64,000 bases of DNA, from NCBI RefSeq assembly GCF_001522545.3, contig NC_031797.1, forward strand, positions 853,507 to 917,506, in the 5' to 3' direction. Under the pieces are notes generated by a model. It searched no databases, was not told the origin of the DNA, and saw nothing but the letters and a program-made list of their open reading frames with translations. Made by a program: the position numbers and the translations under genes. Below are positions 1 through 12,135 of the stretch, piece after piece (position 1 is the stretch's first letter; each line of letters begins with the position of its first letter). Origin of the DNA: Parus major. Its lineage: Eukaryota; Chordata; Aves; Passeriformes; Paridae.

Positions 1-34
1 CAGGCTGTAGGTTCCTGGGGCACAGGGAGGGGGT

Positions 35-3000
35 TTATCGTATCCTGGTGAAGAGGTTGAGCACAGATACAGACTCCTGACAAGGGAAGACAAAGCAGGG
101 GGTAAATAGCTGTTATTCTACATGCTTCTGGGTTGGTTTGTTTTTAATCTGGTATCTCTAGCTCGGGGCATGATCCCAGCTCACAAATCAAAGTCCAACA
201 CCATAAATATTCCCACGCGTTTCCTCCAAATGGTAACAAGTGCGCAGCTGGCCAGAGTGCCATTCCCAGAGCTCTGTAGGCAGCTGTACCTCAGAGATGG
301 CAAGAACTGGGGGACCCCCAGGAGCAATGCCAGCTTGCCCCAGTCCCCTCCTGCAAATCCCTCTGCCAGGCACCCAAGAAAGCTCTCAGAGCACCAGGCA
401 CAATCTGCATTTGGTGATGATGAGTTGTCACTGGCAGAATCCATGATCCCATTTTCATCCAAACCCAAATTTTAAGCAGCTTTATAAAGAGGAGGGAATA
501 ATCATGGAATCACAGAAAGGCTGGGGCTTCAAGGGACCTTGAAGTTCATCACCTTCCACTCCCCAACCATAGGTTGCTCCAAGCTCTGTTCAGCCTGGCC
601 TTGGACACTTCTAGGGATCCAGGTGCAGCCACAGCTGCTCTGAGCAACCTGTGCTGGGGCCTGCCCACCCTCACAGGGAACAATTCCTCTCCAATATCCC
701 ATTTAGGCCTGACCTCTGGCAGTTGGAAGCCATTCCCTGTGTCTTAACCCTCTATACCCTGGTCCAAAGTCCTTCTCCAGTTCTCTTAGAATCCCATTAG
801 GCACTATAAAGGGCTGTAAGGTCTCCCTGGGGCTTTGTCCTCTCCAGCTGGACAACCCCAGCTCTCCCAGCCTGCTGGGCTCAGCTTGGTAAGGTCCCCG
901 AAATGCTGCTCTCCTCAGCAGCCCCGGACCAGCCTGGAGAGGGATATTGTGTCACACCTGCCTTGGGCACACAGGGTGACCTTTTACTTAAATTTCAGCC
1001 AAGTTGAATCCTTCACTGCCCCAGCCCTTGATCTGCAGGAAGGGATCAGAGAGGAGGCAGCAGAGCAGAGCCAACGTGGCCTGAGTTCCCCCAGGCAGCT
1101 GCCCCCATGCCTGGCCTTACCTTTGTTGAGCGAGTTTTACTGAAGACGTTCCAGAAGCGCAAGGTTTCGTCTCCAGCTCCTGTGACAATAGCCTCCCCAT
1201 CAGGGGACATTGCCTAAGGACAAGACAACAACCTTTAGCACCTGTCACATTTTTGAGGCTGAAAATAAGTCTCTGTTGGAATGCAGGAGAGATTTAACTC
1301 TCCTTTCTACTTGGCAGTAAGAAGCCAGCTACCTCTACTTCCAGGTGCTTCATGCAGCCTCAGGTGCATTTGGGCACTTGCACCTTATGGTGCAGCTATG
1401 GAACACATGGGGTGAGTGGTGTGGAAAGAATACTTGAGTTAAGAAATCCAAGGCATGTGAAACTGAGGATGTTTCTTCCAGGATTATCAACATGCCTGAA
1501 GGCAGGAAGATAGTATGACTGGATTTTCTTGTTGCATTGATTGCTTACATTGGGATTTACCTCCCAAAACATTATCAGCATTTCTCATCTCTGTTGTGAA
1601 CTGCTGACACCCCCATGTAACAGTAACAGCAGATATGAGATGGATCAGGATTACCCACAACAAATGTTTAATTCCCTGGGCAGCAGTCATCATTGAAGAG
1701 GAGTGAAAGTCCTCTTGGAAAAAGGAGAGAAGCTTGTGTTTCCTAAAATCACAGTATCCCAGAATATTTTGGGTTGGAAAGGACATTAAAGCTCATCTCA
1801 TTCCACTCCCTTCCACTATCCCAGGTTGCTCCAAGGCCTGTCTAACCTGGCCTTGGACACTTCCAGGGATCCAGGGATCCAGGGGCAGCCACGGCTGCTC
1901 TGGACAGCTGCTGCCAGGGCTTCGTTACCCTCACAGAATTTCTTCCCAATATCCCATCTAACCTTGCCTGTGGGAGTTTGAAGCCATTCCCTGTGTCCTG
2001 CCATTCCAGATCTTTTTCCAATGTCCCTCCACAGCTCTCCTTGAGCCTCTCTAGGCACTGGAAGGTCTCCCTGGAACCTTCTCCAGGCTCAGAGGAGTTT
2101 TCTTAGAAGAAAACTCAGATGTTTCCTCAGGAGAGTTCCTATCATTAACAAAGCCTCACACTTCCACAGCAGCAAATCAAAGTACCCCTTGCAGGCACAG
2201 AAATACAACAGTTTTCCACTGCTCATTGGGAGTGTTCCCATTCCTGTCCAGGCAGCTTATGGTGCCACTGGCACTGCTGCTTTGGGTCCCACCTGAGCAC
2301 ACCTACAGCCAGGTGAACAGCTACAGAACCATGGCCATCACTCACCAGATACAGGACTCGATAAGAGTGCCCTGTGAGCTTTGCTACTTGGGTTAACGAG
2401 GGGTATTTCCAGACGAGGATCTGGTTCTGGGAGTATCCATGGGTGCTCACCTGAAAGGGGAGAGGGGAACATGCATCACAGATTCATGGAATTGTTAAGG
2501 CTGGAAAAGACTGCCAAGATCACCAAATCCAACAGTCTACAGACTACACTAGTGCCCTGGGCAGCTCATTCCAGTGCCTGATCACCATGAAGAAATTCTC
2601 CCAATATCCAATCTGAACTTCACCTGGTGCAACCTGAGGCCATTTCTTCTTGTGCTGTCACTTGTTACCTGGAAGAAGAGCCTAAGTTTCACCTGGCTCC
2701 ACCCTCCTGTCAGAAGGAGAGAAGGTCCCTCCTGAGCCTCCTTCTTTCCAGGCTAGAATCCCTCAGCTCCCTCAGCTGCTCCTCAACAGACTTGTGCTCC
2801 GGCCCCATCTCCAGCTCTGTTCCATTCTCCAGACAGTCTCCAGCCTCTCACTGTCTTTCTTGTTGTGAGGGGCCCAAAACTGACCCCAGCACCGGAGGTG
2901 TCTCAGCAGTGCCCAGAAAAGAAGGGCAGTCACTGCCCTGGTCCTGCTGGCAACACCCTTGCTGGTACAAGCCAGGTGCCATTTGCCTCCTTGCCCACCA

Positions 3001-6000
3001 GGGCACACCTGGCTCATGCTCAGCCATGCTTCCCAACACAGGGCAGCTTGGCAGCAGCTGCACAGGGAAGGACTCACCAGCTCATTGGCGTGTTTGGACC
3101 AGGCCAGGTTGCACACCTGGGACCCAGTGTCGATGCACTGTAGGGGCTGCCCCGTGAGTGTGTTCCAGAAGCGGATGCAGCGGTCAGCTGTGCCCCCACC
3201 CGAGGCCAGGAGCCCATGCTGGTGTGGGGACCAGGCAATGGCTTTGACTGCTGCCAGGTGCTCTGTGTATTGTTGGACAGGACTCAGGCTGGAGTGATTC
3301 CAGACAAGGAGCTGGCAGAGAGAAGAGACATGATCAAAATTGTGTCTCAGTCATGTGTCCACTACACCCACAAGCCACAATGGGACTGATGAGTGCAGAT
3401 GGGGAACAAACTGATTTCCCACAGCTCTGCCTAGACATGCACAACTCCACTCTGCTCATCACAGAATCATGCAATGGTTTGGGTTGGTTAAAGCTCATTC
3501 AGTTCAAATCCCTGCCACAGGTTGCTCTTAGCCCCATTCAACCTGGCCTTGAACACTTTCAGGGATGGGACAGTCACAACCACCCTAGCACTACGCTCAG
3601 CTCACGAGCTGTCCTACCCCCAGGCCACATGGCAGGAACAGGCCCTAAGGTAAGGGAATAAATCTAGAGAAACGGCATCACTGAAGGGGGCCTCAGACCC
3701 TTCTGCTGCCTTTCTGGCTGTATCATTCCAGAACACATCTAGAAATCTGCTCAGTTCATTAGGAGTTATTCTGAGCAGGAGAAACTCGGTCCAACCATGC
3801 TGTCACACAGGCACTGGGCACATTCCCTACCTAGCAACCCACTCCAAAGGGCTTGGAACACTGCTTTTTTGTGACAGATGCCTCTCCCATATGGTGCTCA
3901 GTAAGCTATAAGCCTGTGTTACAGGTATGAGAACTCACAGAGCTCTACCTCAGGTTCCTGCTGCACACAAACATTACCGCAACAAACGTGACCATACACT
4001 ACCCAAACAAAGCCAGGAAGGGCAGCTTAGCAGTGACTTTGTTGAATGCAACCCCCTGAGCCAAGCTAGATATTTAATTAGCCAAATAGAGAAGTAAAAT
4101 TAAATTTGCCTTTTTCATTTTATTAGGAAGAGAAGACTGAGTAGAAGATTAGCATAATTTATGTTTGGTCATAGTCCAACAACCAAAACAAAAGTCCTTT
4201 TCAGAAAGGAAAAACATCCTTAAAGAATCACTGAACCATAAAGGTTGTAAAACACCTTTAATATCAAGTCCAACCTTTGATCTAAGCCCACCATGCTTAG
4301 TAAATCATACTGCAAAGTGCCTCATCCACTTGCTTTTTGAACACTTCCAGGAATGGCAACTCCCCCACTGCCCTGGGCATCCTGTTCCAATGCTTAACCA
4401 CTCTTTCAGCAAAGAAATTTTTCCCTAATCATAGAATCATACAATGGTTTGAGTTGGAGGGGACCTAAAAGCCCATCTAGTTCCATCCCCTGCAGTGGGA
4501 AGGGACACCTTCCACTAGACCACGTTGCTGCACATCCTGTCCAGCCTGGCCTTGACTACTTCCAGCAATATAATACCATCCAACCTGAACCGCCCCCAGT
4601 GCAACTTGACAACATTTCCCCTCGCTGTAGAAAGAAAGGGGGTCTGACATTTCCCGTGACCCCTTGGGAGGAATGTACCTTATTATCATTCCCTCCAGAG
4701 GCCAGGAGCTGGTGGTCTGTGGACCATTTGAGCCCACAGACCTCCTGCCTGTGTCCCTGGAGCCGCCGCTCGGACTGCAGGGGTGGGGTGCGGATGTCCC
4801 GCTGCAGGATCATCCTGTCCCGGCTCCCGGACGAGAGCTGGTCCGCGTTCCACGCCAAGGCACCTGCAACAGGGGCAGAGCTTCAGAGAGTGCTGTAGGA
4901 GTCATGCAATCACAGAATCACTGAGGCTGCAAAAGACCTTCAAGGTCACCCAGTCCAACTGTCAACTCAGCACCACCACCATGTTCACCACCAAACCATG
5001 TCCTCAAGTGCCACATCCACAAGTCATCTAAACACTTTTCAGGCATGGTGACTCCACCACTGCCCTAGGCAGTCAGTTTCAATGATTTATAACCCTTTCT
5101 GTGAAGAAATTTTCCCAATATCCAATATAAACCTCCTCTAGCACAGCTTGAGGGCATATCCTTTCATCCTGTCCCTTGCTCCCTGGGAGCACAGCCTACC
5201 TGGCTCCACCCTCCTGTCAGGGAGCTGTGCAGAGCCAGAAGGTCTCCCCTGAGCTTTTCTCCTGGCTCAGTCCCCACAGCTCCCTCAGCTGCTCCTGGTG
5301 CTCCAGTCCCTTCCCTAGCTCTGTTCCTTTCTCTGGACACACTCCAGCTGCTCAATGTCTTTCTTGTTGTGAGAGATCTGAAACTGACTCCAGGATCTGA
5401 GGTGAAACCTCAGCAGTGCCCAGCACAGAGGGATGGTCACTGCTCTGGTCCTGCTGGCCACATTAGCAAGCCCAACCCTTTCAGTCCTGCAGCAGTTGGT
5501 CAGCAAAATGCAGCCATCACAGCTGCCAGGGTTTAAAAAAAAAAGCCCCTAACAAACCTCAAACTACTCCTTACAGACCCCCCTTACATCCACTCTCTGG
5601 AGTCCTAGATCAGGGTGCATAAAAATAGAGGTTCCCCTAAACAGACTGGCTGCAGGTATTACCTATCCCACTTCACAGTGCAGTAAAACACAAGAATATA
5701 TCTGGGAAGGTGCATGAATCTCCTAAATCTCACTCCAGAGTTTAGATTTGCAACATCTCTGAGCAGAAGAAAACAGCCCCCCAAAAAAGGGAACTGGAAA
5801 TCTCAGTGTGAAGCTGCCAGCAGGGATGAAATCGGAAGCCAGCAGCAATGAAGAGATGTTGTAATCAAACCCAAAAAGCCTCAAGCAAGAAGGAAACACC
5901 TACTGCAACACCCAACCACCATCACACCCAGATCAGAACACCAGAGTTATGAGATGCTAATATTTTGAACCTGCTCAAGACACAGCAGGGGATAAATATC

Positions 6001-9000
6001 AATCCTGGTACTCTGAGTTCTCCATTTCCAGCAGATCCCTGGCTAACAAAGTTCAATCAGGAAGGAGAGAACCCTGAGAACCCTCTGCTTCCCCGCTCCT
6101 TACCGACTCTGGCTGTGTGACCCTCCAGCATGGAGAGCTTCTTTCCTGCAGCTGCATCCCAGATCTGTACAAAGCCCTTGTGAGTACCAACAGCCACCAA
6201 GTTTCCCTGGACAAAAAGAGCCAGGATCAGTACAGCCACAAAACTGATAGTTGAGGAAAAGACTTGACATAAATCCCATGACATGGAAAGCATCCACAGT
6301 TCTTCCATCTTACATTTTTTCCCTACTGAGAGGCCCAAGCAGCCTGTCTGGAATATATTTGTTGTAACACTTTATTGTCAAGAGCTGAAGAAGAAAACTG
6401 GCTCCTTCTCCCTCCCACTCCCATTAGCAATGCCTCGAGAACCTCAAGATACAAGGCTGCTCTCTATCCCCTCTTTTTTAGCAGAGAACAGCCAGCTCAG
6501 GGAGTTAACTAATAGCTATGATGACAGTGAGTAAGTGAGCCATGTCTCAGCTGTCCTCAGTGTCATACTGACCCGCTCTGACCAGCCCACGGATGTCACA
6601 GAATCGCCTTCCACAGAGAGGTCACACAGCCGGGTTACCTTCAGAGAGAAGGATGGGGTAAGAAACATATTTTTGTCACACAGCACTACTGGCTGTCTCA
6701 CAAACCAGTGCTGTGTTTGGGATAAGTGTGTGACAAGTGCTGAAGCCCTCACACAGCACATTCCATAGCTCTGGAAGGCTGGAAAACCCTACATCAATGG
6801 GCAATTAAATCTTCAGAAACTCATGACCAATTTACCTGACTTGTACAAGCACTCCACAGGTAAACACAAGTCCCAAGGCCAACACTGAGGACATTAAGAG
6901 AGGACCAGTCCACCAGGTTCAGGTAGAAGTCGTCCTGCAGCTCTGGGGCATCCAGCACTTTGAAAGGAATCTTGGAGATTTTCCGAGTTGGTTTTCGAGG
7001 TGATCTTAGCAGCTTCTGACTGTTTACAAAAACACATAAAAAAACAACTACAGGAATCTGCACATCACAGCAGATGGGAGGCACAGGTGTAGCCACTCTT
7101 TCCAGAGCACTCTGAAGTTTCTATAGAAATTCAGAGACAAAAAGGCTGCACGATTTTTTTTCAGGAGAAAGACTGGAAGGAATTAGGTTCTGCTTCTACA
7201 AAGGAGAAAGCAGAAAGGTAAATTGATTATTACTGAGAGTTGACCAAGACATCTCAAGCACATAGGCAGGTTGGGAACCTGAAGAAATTTTTGGAACTTG
7301 ACTGTTTTATTTATTAACTCTCCAGATTTCCAAACCCCATTCAAATCACAATTTTAGAGTTTTAGACAGAAGTCATAGAGAACCTCACCAAAGCCTCTGT
7401 CCCAGCCCTTCCCTTCTTTTAGTTTGCAGAGAATCAGTGTTACCTTTTGTTGCTGACAGGAGACAGGGAATACGGTGAGACCTCATTGCCATCATCTGGG
7501 CTGGAGCGTTTTGTGCTGAGCGAGTACTACATAAAGAAACATACCCCATGAGGACCCCAGCATGCCTGAGGCCTGGGGCATCACTCCCAACGTGCACTGG
7601 TGCCAAGCTAATTCCAACACCTAGTTTTTCCTTTCCCGGGTTCTCCAAAATCATACAAAATCCCTCAGCAACACTCAAGTCCAAAAGCCTGACTTGGCCA
7701 CCACACTGTCTGAAAAGCCTGGCTCCACCCAGCACAAACACAGGAAGCACACTGCTTGCTGCACACTCAGATTGCCTTTGCAGGCCACCACACTTGTTAT
7801 CAATAGCTTATCTCAGCAAAGCCTGAACACCAACTCACTGCACAAGCAGCCTGGCAGAGCCCTGTGCTCTGTTCCTGTGACACACATGCAACCTCCACTG
7901 GTGTTAATGCAAGTACCCAACTTACAGTGAAGAGAGATTTCTTCTCAGGGGTGGATGGCTGTAGCCTCCTGTCCTCTGTCTGGGGGTCCTGCACCTTCTC
8001 AATCCCTGCCCCCAAGAGTTCGTTCTTCAACAAGGCAGAATAGGCAAGGCCATCTGTAAACCCAAACAGGCACTGAGCAGAGAGCTCAGAGCAGCAACAT
8101 CAGGAGTGTCAGGATCATGTGTGCCTGACCTGGAGAAGAGAAGGCTCCAGGGAGAGCTCAGAGCCCCTTGCAGGGCCCTAAAGGGGCTCCAGGAGAGCTG
8201 GAGAGGGACTGGGGACAAGGCCTGGAGGGACAGGACACAGGGAATGGCTCCCAGTGCCAGAGGGCAGGGCTGGATGGGATACTGGGAAGGAATTGTTGGC
8301 TGGGAGGGTGGGCAGGCCCTGGCACAGGGTGCACAGAGCAGCTGTGGCTGCCCCTGGATCCCTGGCAGTGCCCAAGGCCAGGCTGGACGGGGCTTGGAGC
8401 TACCTGGGGTAGTGGAAGGGGTCCCTGCCCATAGCAGGGGTTGGGAATAAGCTTTAAGGTTCCTTCCAACCCAAACCAGTCTAGGATTCTACAACTTGTA
8501 CTCTCACAGAGTCTCTTAATAAGCCTGGAGCCCCCATTTTGCATCAAGATTAGCAGCAAGTTTACACTCCTTCCACTCTATCAGGAAAGCTTCCATGACA
8601 CAGTAAATCAAGGGATAGAGACAGCCTCTTGCATCCAGATACTCATCAAAGCAGTGACCTGGTACTGATGATGTGGGCATCTCCCAAAACACCAGCAGCC
8701 TGAGTTTTGGCATAAGCATGAAAGTGCCATAGCCTTAACTTCCCTAGCAGTTCGCAGTAAGAGCTCTGGGCACTGCCAAGCAGTAAAAGGGTGGTCTCAC
8801 CTTTGCCAGTGTCTGATGTAGCATCCTTTGCTTTTCTGTTTTGGCTTGGTGATTTTTCATTTTCCTGAAATGAAGAAACATGCCATCACCACACAGAAAC
8901 CTCAGGGTATATGGTGAAATAGCAAATGCAGGAAGAATAGGGTTTGAGGACACACGCTCAGTGGAACTCTTCTGGGGCAGCAGAAGCACATGGTGCAGAA

Positions 9001-9639
9001 GATAAACAGAGCAATTATGCCAGCCAAAACAAGTTCCAAGTTCCTCAGTTCCAAGGCTGAGCTGTAGGAGCAGGGAGCAAAACTTACATTTATTCTGTGG
9101 AAGTTGATGCTCCAGTTGGCCCCAGCTCTTGAGGGAATGAATCTGTCACCATGCTTACTAGGAGAAGACATTGGAGAATTGGAAGGTGTCAAGGTTCTTC
9201 GCATCTCTGCTACCTGAATTAAAGAATAAAAGATACTGAACTTACTCTTGTCAAGCCCTTGTGTTGGTTGTTGTTGGTTTTTATGTTACATGTGTAGTTG
9301 CTGAGATTATGTACTAAAAAGCTATTACTGAACTCCACAAAAATATCTTCACCCCTTTTTGCAACCAGAACTTAGGTTATATATTCAAAAGCTCTCTTAA
9401 AGTCAAGCTATTTGGGTATTCATAGAACAGCTGAGGAGCTCACACCTGCTCCCAACCCAACAAAATACTGTGGTTTGCTTTGAGGAGGTCCCAGGTCTTC
9501 CAAAAGCTCAAGGAAAACAGTCAAAAGTGAGACAGAAAACAACAGTGAGCCTGAGCCCATCTGTACTCACACAAGGCATTGTGTTCTCATTCTGTATGTT
9601 GATTTGGCGTAGGAGACGTCTCTCGTAGTCCTGATCCAT
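35..9639 (-). CDS. FZR1: Fizzy-related protein homolog (CDH1), APC/C co-activator, 13 coding exons
   Basis: FZR1 activates the anaphase-promoting complex in late mitosis and G1 and recruits D-box and KEN-box substrates. Coding exons (minus strand): 9571-9639, 9088-9213, 8801-8864, 7926-8053, 7444-7526, 6836-7019, 6573-6638, 6104-6206, 4679-4863, 3078-3311, 2346-2450, 1121-1213 and 35-76 (TAA at 35-37). All introns are GT-AG and all phases join, giving 1482 nt or 493 residues, the length of human FZR1. The start has a strong Kozak context (ACCATGG) and begins MDQDYERR. The C-box DRFIPSR falls at residues 46-52. Ser/Thr-Pro sites of the kind CDK uses to switch off APC/C binding lie nearby (TP at 32-33, SP at 36-37 and 40-41). 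Residues from about 170 to 470 form the WD40 propeller, and the protein ends in the Ile-Arg tail that docks on APC/C. Nothing is broken. Identification is by near-identity to the human protein as remembered. Confidence 0.98.
501..940 (-). mobile_element. CR1 LINE 3' end
   Basis: On the minus strand this is the CR1 3' UTR, ending at the typical repeat terminus (plus strand atcatggaatcacagaaagg). Conserved blocks such as cagcctggccttggacactt and caggtgcagccacagctgct are visible. It lies in the last FZR1 intron (77-1120), antiparallel to nothing coding. Confidence 0.85.
1745..2095 (-). mobile_element. CR1 LINE 3' end
   Basis: The terminus (cagaatattttgggttgg) and the block cctggccttggacacttcca identify a CR1 3' UTR in FZR1 intron 1214-2345. 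It is followed by the typical ggaaggtctccctgg tail of the 3' UTR. Confidence 0.85.
2477..3050 (-). mobile_element. CR1 LINE 3' end (longer fragment)
   Basis: The 3' terminus lies near 2477. The body includes the CR1 block with ctgtctttcttgttgtgagg and ccctggtcctgctggc. The fragment runs to within about 30 bp of the FZR1 exon 3078-3311 donor. Confidence 0.85.
3459..3612 (-). mobile_element. CR1 LINE 3' end, short
   Basis: The terminus (cagaatcatgcaatggtttg) is followed by a shortened 3' UTR with acctggccttgaacacttt. It lies in FZR1 intron 3312-4678. Confidence 0.8.
4206..4425 (-). mobile_element. CR1 LINE 3' end, short
   Basis: A diverged copy begins aaagaatcactgaaccataa and has the block tgaacacttccaggaatgg. 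It is followed directly by a second CR1 terminus near 4430. Confidence 0.75.
4430..4640 (-). mobile_element. CR1 LINE 3' end, short
   Basis: The terminus (catagaatcatacaatggtt) is followed by ctgtccagcctggccttgac. The element stops about 40 bp before the splice donor of the FZR1 exon 4679-4863. Confidence 0.8.
4908..5490 (-). mobile_element. CR1 LINE 3' end (longer fragment)
   Basis: The terminus (cacagaatcactgaggctgc) is followed by about 580 bp of CR1 3' UTR, closely related to the copy at 2477-3050 (shared ctgtctttcttgttgtgag block). It begins about 45 bp upstream of the acceptor of FZR1 exon 4679-4863. Confidence 0.85.
8105..8495 (+). mobile_element. CR1 LINE 3' end, plus orientation
   Basis: This copy reads forward, ending ...ccttccaacccaaaccagtc then tctaggattctac, the canonical CR1 terminus. 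Blocks with ggagagggactggggacaag and ggaatggctcccagtgccag are diagnostic. It lies in FZR1 intron 8054-8800, near the acceptor side of exon 7926-8053. Confidence 0.85.
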
Positions 9640-9710
9640 GGTGGGAAACTGGCTGGAGAGATCAGCAGGCTCAGGAATTTGTTTGCGAAGTCCAAGCAGT
9701 AACTAGTGCG
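9571..9710 (-). other. FZR1: FZR1 exon 2 with 5' UTR segment and start codon
   Basis: The exon opens after a pyrimidine-rich acceptor (minus strand ...cctgttacag, boundary at 9710). It carries 71 nt of 5' UTR before the ATG at 9637-9639 and ends at a gtgagt donor read from 9570-9565. The coding part is 23 codons and ends in phase 0. Confidence 0.9.
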
Positions 9711-10039
9711 CTGTAACAGGAGGAGAATAACAAAATGTTACACTCCTCCATGCTGAAACAGCCTCTTCAAAGTCTCCTGAGACTGTTCTTTGCACTTTTC
9801 CTATCCAGAGCATTGGTACCACACTTGCGTGACACTGAAGAACACAGGCAGCTGGTATTCTGTGTCTGACAGGACTTCAGCCAGTCCCCACCACACCTGG
9901 AGCAGGAACTGCTCCCAGGCCCTGCAGCAGCAAAGTTTGGCAATCCTTCAGGACACAGGCATGAAAAATCCAGGTACCTGCAGCCTGTCCTGTCCAGGCA
10001 CTGGCACCAGTAGCACAGAGAAGTTTGGCTGCCCCATTC

Positions 10040-10182
10040 ATGAAAGTGTACATGGCCAGGTTGGTCCAGGCTTGGAGCAACCTGGTGTACTACAGGTGTC
10101 CCTGCCTATGGCAGGGTGTGGAATAAGGTGGGTTTTAAGGTCATTTCCAACCCAAACCAATGTGAGGTTCTGTGATCCCACT
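10040..10182 (+). mobile_element. CR1 LINE 3' end fragment, plus orientation
   Basis: A short terminal fragment ends with tttccaacccaaaccaatgt and gaggttctgtgatccc. It lies in FZR1 intron 1. Confidence 0.75.
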
Positions 10183-11189
10183 ACAGCCTGTCCCACTGCT
10201 CAGGTCAGGGGCACAGAAGCAGCGCTGAAAGTGGGATGCTTTTAGCCATGTCAAAAGTACTGCAGAATTTAACACCACCAACTGGAGGAATACACTAGGG
10301 ATCTAGTAGTCCCAGTGAACATTCCATATCTGATGTCTGCACTATCCCAAGTACTCCTGGCTGGCACAAAGCTTGCTCACTCATATAGCTATAAAGTCTA
10401 TAAGCAACATGAACATCATTTAAGCACGTATTTTAAGCAAATATTTTAGGACAGAGCTGCTTCATAGCTGAGATTTGCCTGGCAAATTACCATGTGCATC
10501 AATAAAAAATAAACGAGCTGACACTTGTGTGAGAATACACAGTCACAGCCCCTGCCAAGCCCCAAGGGCAGAGAGCAGCACCCCTGGGGTCCAGGGTCCA
10601 ACCTTCCCCATCACACACCTTGTGCTTTGTCCACAGCTGACATGGGCACAAAAACACCAGCTTGAAGAAACATCAAGTTGGTCTTTCAACCCAAGATAAA
10701 CATGTCCAAAGGCAAAGGTGTAATTAACACATAAGCAAATCTCCACAGCACACAGGCATCTGGAGGCTGTGCAGAACAGAAAGGGATCTTCATTCCTGTT
10801 ATTGCATAAACATTTATGGCACCTGGCCAGAGTCCCAGCTGCACAAATGGAGTCGCCTCAAGATACAAACTTGTGGTAGAACCTGAAGGCAACTGCACAT
10901 AAAGGCTGTGCTGGGAGGAGGCTGCTCAAGGAGCAGCTGCACAGTGCCACACTCAGGGACAGCCCTGCACTGCCTCCCACTCCCGCCTGGGAAGAGGCTG
11001 TCACCAGGAACAACACACCTAGCCAGGCTTTTACAGTTAAAAACTGGGGGCAAGTTAACAAGCTACAAGGGGCCAGCAGTACAGACTCCAATTCAGTAAG
11101 ATGTGAGGAAGTATTACAATATTCTGTGAAATAAACTTGAGAACAAGGCAAAGCACACAGACTCTAGAGTGCAGAGCTGATGGCCTTGC

Positions 11190-12135
11190 ACCTCAGAAAG
11201 TTACAGAAGACAGGGTGACATCAAGGTAGTGACCACTGGGGTCCCACAGGGCTCCATCTTAGTGCCAGTTCTCTCAAATGTCCTAAGTGACTCAGGGGCA
11301 GGACTGGAAAGTCGTGAGTGTTTGCTGAGAACACTCACTTAGGAGGAACTGCTGACATTCTCAAGGACAGAGAGGGCCCACAGACAGACCCTGACAAATG
11401 CGAGGATTGGGCAATCCCCAACCATGTGAGGCTTAACAAGGGCAAGTGTCAGATCCTGCCCTGGGATGGGGCAGCCCTGGATGCAGGGACAGACTGGGAA
11501 TGAGAGGCTGGAGAGCAGCACCCTGCTCTGCACTGGGGCAGCCTCACCTCCAGTGCTGGGGGCACTTGGGGCACCACAAGATGAGGAGGATCCAAAGCTG
11601 TTGGAGAGTGTCCAGAGGAGGGACACGGAGCTGGGGAAGGCTCTGAGCTCACCTCCAGTGCTGGGGGCACTTGGGGCACCACAAGATCAGGAGGATCCAA
11701 AGCTGTTGGAGAGTGTCCAGAGGAGGGACACGGAGCTGGGGAAGGCTCTGAGGAGCAGCTGAGGGCACTTGGCTCGTTCAGCTGGAGCAGAGGAGACTGA
11801 GGGGAGGCTCCTCGGGGGCTGCAGCTCCTCCCGAGGGGAGGCGGAGGGGCAGGGGCTGAGCTCTGCTCTGGGACAGGGACAGGAGCCCAGGAAGGGCTGG
11901 AGCTGTGCCAGGGCTTGGGATGGATCTCAGGGCAAGGTTCTTCCCCCCGAGGCTGCTGGCACTGCCCAGGCTCCCCAGGGAATGGGCCCGGCCCCAAGGC
12001 TGCCAGAGCTCCAGGAGCGTTTGGACAGCGCTCTCAGGGATGCTCAGGGTGGGCTTGTTGGGGGGTCTGGGCAGGGCCAGGGGCTGCACTGATGATCCCT
12101 GAGGTCCCTCCAGCTCAGGAGATCCTGTAGTTCTT
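11190..12135 (+). mobile_element. CR1 LINE with reverse-transcriptase remnant and internal 105-bp duplication
   Basis: Plus orientation. Near 11220-11300 a degraded reverse-transcriptase segment is legible (GVPQGSIL motif). It is followed near 11430 by the CR1 thumb-like LNKGKCQIL motif, then the 3' UTR. Two tandem copies of a 105-bp block begin at 11543 and 11648. The 3' part (11660-12110) is nearly identical, in inverted orientation, to 22395-22870. The reading frame is broken, so no functional protein is expected. Confidence 0.85.
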
